DNA from: Vibrio pacinii DSM 19139
GTDB taxonomy: Bacteria; Pseudomonadota; Gammaproteobacteria; Enterobacterales; Vibrionaceae
NCBI RefSeq assembly: GCF_000711795.1
Contig: NZ_JONH01000005.1
Location: 124,001-188,000 of the forward strand
Direction of reading: 5' to 3'
Length of the DNA stretch: 64,000 nucleotides
Both the position numbers and the translations under genes were made by a program. Within the stretch, counting starts at the first letter, position 1; each line of letters begins with the position of its first letter. The notes below the pieces were generated by a model. That model had not been told where the DNA came from. It ran no database searches and saw nothing but the letters and a program-made list of their open reading frames with translations. Shown in pieces: positions 26,446 through 34,463 of this stretch.

Positions 26446-26912
26446 CCCCTTTCGGCAAACGAGGTGCAGCTATCGCCTGTCACGATATGGTCAAGTACGC
26501 GAACGTCCACCAGCGCTAACGCGTCCTTGAGTCTTTCGGTTATGCGTCTATCAGCTTGAGACGGCGTTGAGTCACCGGATGGATGGTTATGGGCAAATAT
26601 CACCGCTGCGGCATTCACTTCTAACACCGTTTTCACCACTTCACGTGGGTAGACGCTGGCCGCATCCACCGTTCCATGAAACAGCTCTTTAAATTCAATC
26701 AGTCGGTTTTGGTTATCCAGTAGCAATAAGGCAAACACTTCACGCTCATAGCTACCTAGCTTACAGCGCACATACTCTTTGGTGGCATCTGGGTTAGTTA
26801 GGGCATCACCACGCACGTAGCGTGTGGCGAGTATCTCAGCCGCATGCTCTAGGATTTCATTCTCCTGATAGCGCTGTTGTTTTTTGTAATCAGAATTTTG
26901 GGTAGTTGCCAT
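26436..26912 (-). CDS. radC: RadC-family JAB/MPN-domain protein
   Basis: A 158-residue RadC-type protein, shorter than chromosomal RadC (about 220), because it lacks the N-terminal helix-hairpin-helix part. The JAMM metal motif is intact: [15 protein letters not shown] with His108, His110 and Asp121, plus [20 protein letters not shown] upstream. Despite the name, a DNA-repair role is doubtful; island-borne copies mark mobile elements such as VSP and VPI islands in V. cholerae. It is the first gene of the leftward set, with DUF2787 genes overlapping or close behind. Confidence 0.88.
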   Translation of the reverse strand: MATTQNSDYKKQQRYQENEILEHAAEILATRYVRGDALTNPDATKEYVRCKLGSYEREVFALLLLDNQNRLIEFKELFHGTVDAASVYPREVVKTVLEVNAAAVIFAHNHPSGDSTPSQADRRITERLKDALALVDVRVLDHIVTGDSCTSFAERGWL

Positions 26913-27290
26913 TACGGGCTCCTGTCGGATTCAATGGTGGGTATTCACATTGATGACATATGCCTGAATATTTTTGGGGTTAGGGTGTGAAGCGCTGGAA
27001 GAGCATAAGGAAAGATGTGTTATTGAAGTGGGCGTATGGTTTGTTAGCTTTAGAGGTAGGTTAGAGAGGAAAGCTGCTTGTGTTAGAATGAGAGAGCGCT
27101 GGAGAGAGTCACTGGTGATCATAGTTAATTGAGTTGTTACTCTAAGTGATTTTTGCCCCCTTATCAGATAGAGCAAAGATTCTAACCCACTTTAGTCTGC
27201 AATATTTGTCAGTCCCTAACTGCATAACCATTCAATCTAACTCATCTAAACTTATTCAGGCCACTTCTAAAGTTAGACTGGAGGTCAATT
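26913..27290. other. 378-base intergenic region between divergent radC and recombinase genes
   Basis: No gene is supported. It should contain the leftward promoter for the radC set and the rightward promoter for the tyrosine recombinase. I see only short inverted repeats and no clear att repeat. Confidence 0.5.
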
Positions 27291-27884
27291 ATGTGGACGA
27301 AGAAAGGTCACTTAACTGGGCAGAAAAAGCCCTTCAAGCTCGAAGACATCTGGCGAATTCGCACTAGACTAGAAATCGAAGGCAATATCATGGAATTGGC
27401 CCTGATCAATCTTGCCATCGATTGCAAGCTCCGTTCTTGTGACTTGCTAAGAATGAAAGTGAGGGATGTTTCTTCCGATGGTGTGATTCAAGATCGCGTG
27501 CTTTACAGCCAAAGCAAAACGGGCAGAGAGGTACAGTTTGAGATCACTTCACGCACCGCACAATCATTGACTCAATGGTTAATTCACAGCCAACTATCGG
27601 CTCAAAACTATCTGTTTCCTAGCCCTCGCAAACAAGGGAGGCCAATGAGCTATAGCTGCTATGCCACCATTATTCGCCGTTGGGCAACTGCACTTGGCTA
27701 CGATCCCTATCTGTATGGTACGCATTCCATGCGCTGCACCAAGGCGACATTGATCTATGCTCGAACCAAAAACATTCGCGCAGTTCAATTATTGCTTGGT
27801 CACGTGAAATTGGATAATACCATTCGCTATTTAGGAGTAGAGATGGAAGATGCACTCAACATATCTGAAAATTTAGAACTGTAA
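27291..27884 (+). CDS. Compact tyrosine recombinase (catalytic domain only)
   Basis: A 197-residue site-specific recombinase that consists almost only of the catalytic domain, like FimB/FimE-sized enzymes. The active-site residues are all present: Arg48 in KLRSCDLLR, Lys76 in SKTG, His145 and Arg148 in THSMRC, His171 in LLGH and Tyr180 in TIRYLG. The usual N-terminal arm-binding domain is absent. Start ATG preceded by TGGAGGTCAATT. It stands alone at the start of the rightward defence block and may once have mobilised it; the target site is unknown. Confidence 0.85.
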   Translation: MWTKKGHLTGQKKPFKLEDIWRIRTRLEIEGNIMELALINLAIDCKLRSCDLLRMKVRDVSSDGVIQDRVLYSQSKTGREVQFEITSRTAQSLTQWLIHSQLSAQNYLFPSPRKQGRPMSYSCYATIIRRWATALGYDPYLYGTHSMRCTKATLIYARTKNIRAVQLLLGHVKLDNTIRYLGVEMEDALNISENLEL

Positions 27885-28037
27885 CTTTGTTCTGATAAGA
27901 CAGCTTCCATCTAAGGGTGTAATAATGCCAAACATTAAACCAATGTGACTTTTTCACTATAAAAGTGTACCAACAAGGTTTACAATTCTCTATAATTTAT
28001 ATTTTTTATAAACCAACCCGTTGCTTGAGAGGATACC

Positions 28038-29111
28038 ATGTTTGCAGAACGCCTAGAACGAGCCCGCAAGGCTGCCGGGCTATCAATGAGTGCATTAGCT
28101 AGCGAAGTTGGCCTGTCCGCTAACGCCATTAAAAAGTACGAACATGGTACAACTATGCCTTCTTCTTCAAACTTGCTTAAGCTTGCGAAAGCGCTAGATG
28201 TACGCACCGAATATTTCTTTCGACCAACCAAGGTGAAGTTAGAAGGTGTTGAGTACCGCAAGCGTGCTAGCACCCCAAAGAAAGTACTAGATCGAATCAA
28301 TGGTGACGTCTTAGATCAAGCTGAACGTTGGAAAGAGCTTTTAGAGCTTTATCCCGATTCAGTGAAACCTATCCCTGATTTCGAGCTACCAGAAGACCTT
28401 CCTGTGCAAATCAATTGCTTAGAGCAAGCCGAAGACTTGGCTGTTCAAATGCGCCACACATGGGATCTTGGTTTAAATCCAATCCACGATATGATCGATA
28501 CCCTCGAATCTAAAGGAGTGATGATCATTACCACTGATGTGGAAACGGATAAAAAGTTTGACGGTCTTGCGGGGAAAATCGGGAACACGCCTGTAGTGGT
28601 TATTTCTACGGCTCAAAGCGGCGATCGCCAGCGCTTTACGTTGGCTCATGAACTAGGTCATTTAGTTGTGCATGGGCGCTTGGCTGAAGGCCTTGATGAA
28701 GAGAAGGCTTGTAATATGTTTGCTGGTGCGTTTCTTCTCCCTGCTCAAACACTTATTGAACACTTGGGCGAAAAACGCCGTCACATCGAACCACGTGAAT
28801 TATTCATGGTTAAGCATGAATATGGTATTAGCATGTTGGCAGCACTGTTTCGTGCTGGGCAGTGTGGGATTATTACGCCAGCGACTCAGAAAAACTTGTT
28901 TATGTTGTTTAGTAAAAATGGATGGCGCACTCAAGAGCCTGGAAAGGCCTACCCTCATGAATCGACATATCTACACAAGCAACTGGTTTACCGTGCTTTA
29001 GGTGAGGAGTACATAGGGGAATCAAAAGCCGCTGAGTTACTTGGCATGTCTGTCTCTAGCTTTCATAAAGAACGAAAGTTGGAGGTGTTGAGTGCAGCAA
29101 CTTTTAATTAG
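28038..29111 (+). CDS. XRE-family regulator fused to an ImmA/IrrE metallopeptidase domain
   Basis: A 357-residue protein. Residues 1-60 are an XRE helix-turn-helix (RKAAGLSMSALASEVGLSAN, AIKKYEHGTTMPSSSNL). The middle carries an ImmA/IrrE (COG2856) peptidase-like domain with the zinc motif HELGHLVVHG (HExxH at His204-His208) and the downstream ACNMFAGAFLLP segment. Such proteins act as antitoxins or phage-repressor-cleaving regulators. The C-terminus overlaps the next gene (PIN domain) by 20 bases, the standard arrangement of the COG2856-PIN toxin-antitoxin pair proposed by Makarova and colleagues. It would repress its own operon. Confidence 0.88.
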   Translation: MFAERLERARKAAGLSMSALASEVGLSANAIKKYEHGTTMPSSSNLLKLAKALDVRTEYFFRPTKVKLEGVEYRKRASTPKKVLDRINGDVLDQAERWKELLELYPDSVKPIPDFELPEDLPVQINCLEQAEDLAVQMRHTWDLGLNPIHDMIDTLESKGVMIITTDVETDKKFDGLAGKIGNTPVVVISTAQSGDRQRFTLAHELGHLVVHGRLAEGLDEEKACNMFAGAFLLPAQTLIEHLGEKRRHIEPRELFMVKHEYGISMLAALFRAGQCGIITPATQKNLFMLFSKNGWRTQEPGKAYPHESTYLHKQLVYRALGEEYIGESKAAELLGMSVSSFHKERKLEVLSAATFN

Positions 29112-29580
29112 TGACGCCAATATCCTCATTGATATGGAAGAAGGTGGTCTGTTGGAAGCAATGTTTCAATTACCTTTTGATTTCGCAACGCCAGATATTC
29201 TTTTTTTCGAAGAGCTGGAAGAAGAACATTCCCACTTACCCGATTTAGGGTTAGCGTTAAAAGAGGTTTCTTCAGAATCAATGATGTATGCCATGCAGCT
29301 AACAGGCACCTATACCCAAGCAAGTAGAAACGATTGCTTTGCCCTTGCTTTAGCTAAGCAAGAGCAGTGCCCTTTGCTAACGGGAGATATGGCACTTAGA
29401 AAAGCAGCTGAGAAAGAAGCTGCCATTGTCAAAGGCACAATTTGGCTAGTAAGCCAGCTGGTAGTACATCAGCAAATTAACACAGAACAAGCGAGAGAGG
29501 CCTATAGGCAGATGCAAGCCAATGGTAGGCGTTTACCATGGACTATCGCAGAAAAAGCTTTAGTAGAACTAGAGAGTTGA
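29092..29580 (+). CDS. PIN-domain protein, putative toxin partner of the XRE-ImmA protein
   Basis: A 162-residue protein from a GTG start at 29092, preceded by GGAGGTGTT inside the upstream gene. PIN-like acidic residues are visible: SDANILID near the N-terminus (Asp8, Asp14), FEELEEEHS, NDCFALALA and LTGDMALRKAAE. The fold would be a metal-dependent RNase. Translational coupling with the XRE-ImmA gene fits a toxin-antitoxin or regulated nuclease module. The C-terminal 40 residues are helical. Target RNA unknown. Confidence 0.78.
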   Translation: MQQLLISDANILIDMEEGGLLEAMFQLPFDFATPDILFFEELEEEHSHLPDLGLALKEVSSESMMYAMQLTGTYTQASRNDCFALALAKQEQCPLLTGDMALRKAAEKEAAIVKGTIWLVSQLVVHQQINTEQAREAYRQMQANGRRLPWTIAEKALVELES

Positions 29581-29595
29581 GGGAGTAGTTGATAT

Positions 29596-29676
29596 ATGTC
29601 GTCAGAAGCAGATACCAGAGCAAACTACATAGACCCAGCATTAAAGGCCGCACATTGGCAAGCTATAGGGAGATAG
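29596..29676 (+). pseudogene. N-terminal remnant of an hsdR-like gene (26 codons)
   Basis: The short frame reads MSSEADTRANYIDPALKAAH and ends WQAIGR-stop. MSSEADTRA followed by IDPxLxAAxW is the characteristic N-terminus of one HsdR (EcoEI-type) group of type I restriction subunits, not related to the N-terminus of the intact HsdR at 40074. The stop lies one base before the SduA start. It appears to be the stump of an earlier hsdR gene truncated when the following cassette arrived. Confidence 0.65.
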
Positions 29677-29677
29677 G

Positions 29678-31057
29678 ATGGCTAGGCTACTACCTGAAGA
29701 TTTCAGCCCTGAAGATCTGAATATTGAGATTGAAGAAGTATACCCTAACTGTACGGAAGTTTTTTATGTTCCGAGTAAAGGGGAGCTTGAAGATGCAGGA
29801 AGAGGGATGGAAAAGCCTAGCCAGCATAAAAGAAAGATTGCACTATTTTGTGGTCAAGACCATTTCATTTCTATTTTTCCAATAGTTACCTTACCAACTC
29901 ATCCAGATTACTTAAAAAACAAATACAAGGGTATAGATGAGATTAGTATTGAGGTCGCACTTGACTCAGCACCTTATACTAAAGAGGACGTATATGATTG
30001 CTTGCAACATTTACCTTCTGGGTTTATTAAAGACATTCGTTATGGATTGGGATTAAAAAAAGAATACAGAGCAATAATATCAGCGATCGAAGAACAAACT
30101 GAGCACCAATGCATTGCCATTGGTGATGAAAAAACCGGCGATACCGATTATGGTTACTTTCATCTAAACTTTAATGATTTTGACGAAATGCGCCGTTCCT
30201 GCAACCGTATTACAGAAAGAGCAAGGAAGGTTGCTCGTATTACGAAGGAAGTAACGGCTTACAACTATATTGCATATCAATTGGGAAATAATCAAAGACC
30301 ATTACCAACCGACAATGATGCTATTAGCAAAATGCTTCGGATTAATATCACGAACACCGATAAGCAAGTTGCCATGAATCTGATTGCTGGAGATAAAGCT
30401 ACCGTCAAACAAACAGATCCTGTTACTTTGGCCAAACTAAAAAGTGATATAGAGTTAGTCTCGCTTGAGCGTTTGATTAGTTCATATGAAGACTTATTAA
30501 CTAAAAAGACTAAAGAGGATACTTGGCAGAAACTCTTTAATCAAAACCCATTTATCTTGAGCCTTGCTTTTGGTTACCCCGCAATAAAAATATCGGATCA
30601 AGCCAGTGTTGGCGGAAAACGTCTTAGTGGTGATGGCGAAAAAATCACCGACTACCTAATTAAAAATAGTATTACAAATAACCTAGCCTTGATTGAAATA
30701 AAGAAGCCTTCTTCTGTCTTATTAAACAAAACCGCTTATAGGGCTAGTGTTTACTGCGCATCAACAGAACTTACGGGCTCCGTAACACAAGTACTGGATC
30801 AGTCTTATCAGCTACAACAGAACATTGCCGCGATAAAAAATAACAATCGCCTTTATGACATTGAGTCATATGCTGCCCACTGTATTTTGATCATCGGAAC
30901 AATCCCTGATGATGAAGACAAAAAAAAGTCTTTTGAGATATATCGTCGCAACTCTAAGAACGTGCAAATAATTACTTTTGACGAGCTCTTACTCAAGCTA
31001 AAGCAACTACACGAGTTTCTCAGTAATTATGATGAACAAAGGGAGGCTACACTGTGA
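29678..31057 (+). CDS. sduA: Shedu-like antiphage protein SduA (DUF4263 nuclease domain)
   Basis: A 459-residue protein. The C-terminal 190 residues match the DUF4263 nuclease of Shedu: TWQKLFNQNPFILSLAFGYP, GGKRLSGDGEKITDYLI and LALIEIKKPSSVLLNKTAYR, with Asp325, Glu340 and Lys342 forming a PD-(D/E)XK active site, then VYCASTELTGSVTQVLDQSY. Shedu SduA is a known single-gene defence nuclease. The N-terminal 260 residues are not a domain I can name; Shedu proteins have variable N-termini thought to sense the phage. The start is one base after the hsdR stump, and the stop overlaps the GTG start of the GHKL gene by four bases. Confidence 0.8.
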   Translation: MARLLPEDFSPEDLNIEIEEVYPNCTEVFYVPSKGELEDAGRGMEKPSQHKRKIALFCGQDHFISIFPIVTLPTHPDYLKNKYKGIDEISIEVALDSAPYTKEDVYDCLQHLPSGFIKDIRYGLGLKKEYRAIISAIEEQTEHQCIAIGDEKTGDTDYGYFHLNFNDFDEMRRSCNRITERARKVARITKEVTAYNYIAYQLGNNQRPLPTDNDAISKMLRINITNTDKQVAMNLIAGDKATVKQTDPVTLAKLKSDIELVSLERLISSYEDLLTKKTKEDTWQKLFNQNPFILSLAFGYPAIKISDQASVGGKRLSGDGEKITDYLIKNSITNNLALIEIKKPSSVLLNKTAYRASVYCASTELTGSVTQVLDQSYQLQQNIAAIKNNNRLYDIESYAAHCILIIGTIPDDEDKKKSFEIYRRNSKNVQIITFDELLLKLKQLHEFLSNYDEQREATL

Positions 31058-33072
31058 GCCTACAAACTAACTTAAAAGGTCGCTTACGAAACACTTATCT
31101 ACCCAAGAGCCACGGCCTGATGCCTGTTTTTGAGGCGGTGGTAAACTCTATTCACTCGATTGAAGAAAAAGGGAATAGCGATAACGGTAAGGTTGTTCTT
31201 CGGATCAATCGCGCGACTCAGGAGAGTCTAGATTTCGACGCCAAATCGCTACCACCTATATTGGGTTTCACTATAACTGATAATGGTTGTGGTTTTGATG
31301 AAACCAACTTTAAGTCATTTGAAACACTGGATTCCGACCACAAAATTGACAAAGGCTGCCGAGGTGTCGGTCGCTTGATGTGGTTGAAGGTGTTTGACTT
31401 AGTCGAAGTGGAAAGCCATTTTATCGATGTTGATGGCCAGCTTAAAAAGCGTGTATTTCGCTTTAACGATAAATCAGGTGTCCACAGTGAAAATGTTCAG
31501 GTAGCTACCGAGCAGCAGCCAGGTACTCAAATCAAACTGGTGGGATTTGATGAAAGTTATCGAAAGCAGGTACCTACCAAGGGGCTAACAGTAGCTAATC
31601 AGCTACTTGAACATGTGCTCTGGTACTTTGTTCGTCAAGGCAGTGCTCCCAATATACAAGTAGAAGACGCTGGTGAGATTTTCGAACTAGATTCCTTGCT
31701 CGAAGAACATATACACGCTAGTGCATTTCTCGAAACGATAAAAATACGCGATTATGCGTTCGACCTAACTCACATCAAGTTTCGTGCATCGGTGAATAAA
31801 AAGCATCAGTTAGCCTTGTGTGCCGCTAATCGTTTGGTTAAGGAAGAATCCATTCAAGGAAAAGTTCCCGGCTTATACGGCAAAATATCTGACGCATCAG
31901 GGGAATTTACCTATACCTGTTACGTGTCTTCAGGCTACCTAGATGAGCGTGTACGCAGCGAGCGCACCTCTTTTGATATTGCCGAAAACGTAGAGGACAT
32001 GCTCAACGAAGTAAGCTTTAAAGATATTCGCGATGCAGTGCTCGCACGCACTAAAGAATATCTGCAAGATGTTTTGGCAGAAAATGTCTCAGCCGGTCGT
32101 AAACGCGTAGATGATTTTATTGACAGTCATGCTCCTCGATACCGGCCTATTGCTCACTATGTAGCAGAAGAACAGCTCATTGTTGACCCAGAAAAATCGG
32201 ACAAAGACTTAGAGTTACATCTACATGCTCATTGGTATGAGGTCGAGCGACAGTTAGTAAGCGAGGGCCATGACATCATGCAACCTCAAAATGAGGAGCA
32301 CGTAGAGGAGTACAAGGAACGGCTGAGTGAGTATCTGCGAAAAGCTGAAGACCTGAAAAAATCAGACCTCGCCAATTACGTATCACATCGAAAGGTCATT
32401 ATTGATCTGCTGCAAAAATCCATCGAGCGACTGGATGATGGCAAGTATGCTCGTGAGGATATGATTCATGAGTTAATAATGCCTATGCGTAAAGATTCCA
32501 GTGAGGTTTTACTGGATTCTTGCAACCTTTGGTTGATCGACGAACGTTTAGCATTCCACAATTACCTAGCTTCCGACAAAACACTCAAAGCGATGTCGAT
32601 TACAGGTAATGACTCAACAAAGGAACCAGATTTACTCAGCCTAAGAGTGTTCGATAACCCGCTGCTTGTTAATGATCAAAATAGCTTTCCCTTAGCATCT
32701 ATCACCGTAGTCGAAATCAAACGCCCAATGCGCAACGATATGCGAGAAGGTGAAGATAAAGACCCAATTGATCAAGCGCTGGGTTATTTAGAGAGGATAC
32801 GAGAAGGTAAAGTAACGACAAAATCTGGTCGCCCAATACCCGGCAACAACGATATCCCAGGGTATTGCTATGTGCTTTGTGACCTAACCGAGTCCATGCA
32901 TCGTCGCTGCCGTCGAGCTAATCTGCGAATCACATCTGATGGGATGGGTTATTTTGGGTACAACGAGCCATCCCATGCATATATAGAGGTGATAAGTTTC
33001 GATCAGTTAGTAAAAGCGGCCAAAGAACGTAACCGTGCATTCTTTGACAAGCTTGGATTACCCTCTGTTTAG
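31054..33072 (+). CDS. GHKL (HSP90/MutL-type) ATPase fused to a PD-(D/E)XK-like domain
   Basis: A 672-residue protein read from a GTG start that overlaps the SduA stop. The N-terminus is a GHKL ATPase: Glu27 and Asn31 in FEAVVNS (N box), Asp76 in DNGCGF (G1), and Gly101-Gly106 in KGCRGVGR (G2). A middle S5-like part follows (YLDERVRSERTSFDIAENVE), then a charged helical region. The C-terminus holds EPDLLSLRVF with Asp526 and TVVEIKRP with Glu554 and Lys556, a PD-(D/E)XK-like nuclease pattern, then DQALGYLERI. Iyer and Aravind described MutL/MORC-type GHKL ATPases in restriction-like operons. The likely role is an ATP-driven partner of SduA in defence, which is inference. Confidence 0.8.
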   Translation: MSLQTNLKGRLRNTYLPKSHGLMPVFEAVVNSIHSIEEKGNSDNGKVVLRINRATQESLDFDAKSLPPILGFTITDNGCGFDETNFKSFETLDSDHKIDKGCRGVGRLMWLKVFDLVEVESHFIDVDGQLKKRVFRFNDKSGVHSENVQVATEQQPGTQIKLVGFDESYRKQVPTKGLTVANQLLEHVLWYFVRQGSAPNIQVEDAGEIFELDSLLEEHIHASAFLETIKIRDYAFDLTHIKFRASVNKKHQLALCAANRLVKEESIQGKVPGLYGKISDASGEFTYTCYVSSGYLDERVRSERTSFDIAENVEDMLNEVSFKDIRDAVLARTKEYLQDVLAENVSAGRKRVDDFIDSHAPRYRPIAHYVAEEQLIVDPEKSDKDLELHLHAHWYEVERQLVSEGHDIMQPQNEEHVEEYKERLSEYLRKAEDLKKSDLANYVSHRKVIIDLLQKSIERLDDGKYAREDMIHELIMPMRKDSSEVLLDSCNLWLIDERLAFHNYLASDKTLKAMSITGNDSTKEPDLLSLRVFDNPLLVNDQNSFPLASITVVEIKRPMRNDMREGEDKDPIDQALGYLERIREGKVTTKSGRPIPGNNDIPGYCYVLCDLTESMHRRCRRANLRITSDGMGYFGYNEPSHAYIEVISFDQLVKAAKERNRAFFDKLGLPSV

Positions 33073-33080
33073 GAAATTTA

Positions 33081-33221
33081 GTGACAACATACAATGTCGA
33101 TTGCGATGAAAGTCGACATACTTCCGATACGACTCAACACAATATTGTCGGACGCTTGCATGGCCTGATGACCAAGCATGGCTATTCAATAACACGCATC
33201 TTTAGTTTTATTCATTTTTAA
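33081..33221 (+). pseudogene. Possible DUF3800 N-terminal remnant (46 codons)
   Basis: A GTG at 33081, nine bases after the GHKL stop and with AGGA upstream, opens 46 codons starting MTTYNVDCDESRHTSD and later NIVGRLHG. The xxDESRHTS signature resembles the start of DUF3800 proteins (RNase H-like island proteins of about 250 residues). The frame then leaves the family pattern and stops, so it is a truncated gene, although a short functional peptide cannot be excluded. Confidence 0.5.
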
Positions 33222-33376
33222 AGAGTATTAATTCAAATTAATGGACACTATGGAACTTTAGTAGATTTTTTACTCTAACCAATAATGTGTCCAGAAATTA
33301 GTTTCAAACCTAGTAGGTTGATTGTGATCACCAAGCGATTCAGTCGTTGATAATGGCAAAAAATAAGACTACTTTG

Positions 33377-33410
33377 AGAGAGGCGAATTGATCGCCTCTC
33401 TTTCTTTTAT
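33377..33410. terminator. Terminator between convergent transcripts
   Basis: GAGAGGCGA at 33378-33386 pairs with TCGCCTCTC at 33392-33400, 5-base loop, extended by A-T and followed by TTTCTTTTATTC. It ends the rightward SduA/GHKL block and may also serve the leftward gene whose stop is at 33407. Confidence 0.85.
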
Positions 33411-34342
33411 TCGTTTATCGCGATCTCACCTAAGGGCACATAACGTGCTTTGTTGTCCTCTCTGTAAAAGTTTCGCTTTTTGACTTGCCATCCGTAACGA
33501 ATGTATTTGGTGTCGGTTAGGTAATAGCCTTCTCCCATGGCAAAGCGCTCACGGTGTTCAACGCTTTTCTCTGGGTCATTAAGAAAAGCCGTTTCAGGGT
33601 GATTCAGACATGCTTTGCGCAGCTCAGGGAATAGGTTTCGAGAGTGTTTCGACCACGCGAGAATGATGGTCTTCAACGTTTTGGTGTGAAACTCTCCTGC
33701 ATACGGCTCACTGATTTCAGCGTCATAGTCCGTGAGTGTGGCAACAATCACACCCTTGGCCCATTGTGGTACTTCTAAGGTTTCTTGAAACGCCTCCTCC
33801 GCTTGTTGGTGTTCACGCCATGCTCTTTCCCGCTCCTGTTGTTTGGCTTCTTCTTTTGCCGCTTCTTCGGCTTTAGCTTGCTCCTCGACCTGCTTAACCT
33901 GGATACGTCCTAGGTCTACGAATGAGTGGTTCAATTCATAAGTGTTTATGAGTTCGATTAACTGCTGGTGGTGTTTGTCATAAAGCCAAGGCTTGTCGAC
34001 ATCCCCTTTATGTTGACGGTAATAACGCTCCATACTTAAGCAGTGCTCAGCAAAGCCTTGGTCATTACCGCCACAGCCTAAATCTAAGCGGCATTCATGT
34101 TGGTGTTCATTATCGAAGGTCACGGTAACTTTTGTCTTATCGTACCCGCCTAATGGGTTGCGTTTGGCAACTTCCAGCGCTTTCTTTTCGAACTCATTAA
34201 AGTCATAGAGTGTCTCTTCAGTGAACTCGCGAGATTCAGACCATTGGACAAGTACCGTGAGTGGTTTAATTTTTTTTGCCTCTAACGTAGGTAAAGAATC
34301 ATGTTGGTTTATCGATGAGCTGTTTGGTTGTGTTGTTTGCAT
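33407..34342 (-). CDS. Island protein with LPD25-like N-terminal domain
   Basis: A 311-residue protein. The first 130 residues (LTVLVQWSESREFTEETLYD, GGYDKTKVTVTFDNEHQHEC followed by RLDLGCGG) resemble the LPD25 type of mobile-element-associated domain; I hold that call loosely. Residues about 150-190 are a charged coiled coil (KAEEAAKEEAKQQERERAWR). The C-terminal part is uncharacterised, with GEGYYLTDTKYIRYGWQ. ATG preceded by AGGAAGCCACT. No export signal. It begins a leftward set with the unknown gene at 34464 and the third DUF2787 gene. Confidence 0.5.
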   Translation of the reverse strand: MQTTQPNSSSINQHDSLPTLEAKKIKPLTVLVQWSESREFTEETLYDFNEFEKKALEVAKRNPLGGYDKTKVTVTFDNEHQHECRLDLGCGGNDQGFAEHCLSMERYYRQHKGDVDKPWLYDKHHQQLIELINTYELNHSFVDLGRIQVKQVEEQAKAEEAAKEEAKQQERERAWREHQQAEEAFQETLEVPQWAKGVIVATLTDYDAEISEPYAGEFHTKTLKTIILAWSKHSRNLFPELRKACLNHPETAFLNDPEKSVEHRERFAMGEGYYLTDTKYIRYGWQVKKRNFYREDNKARYVPLGEIAINE

Positions 34343-34463
34343 AGTGGCTTCCTTTTTACGAATAAAATAAAAAAGACCACCTTGATAACAAGGTGGCCTC
34401 TAGAGTGGTGGGTAAACGTGTTTTTGGGTTGTTAAGCTGTGGTGCTAACGGGGTTAGGAGTTA

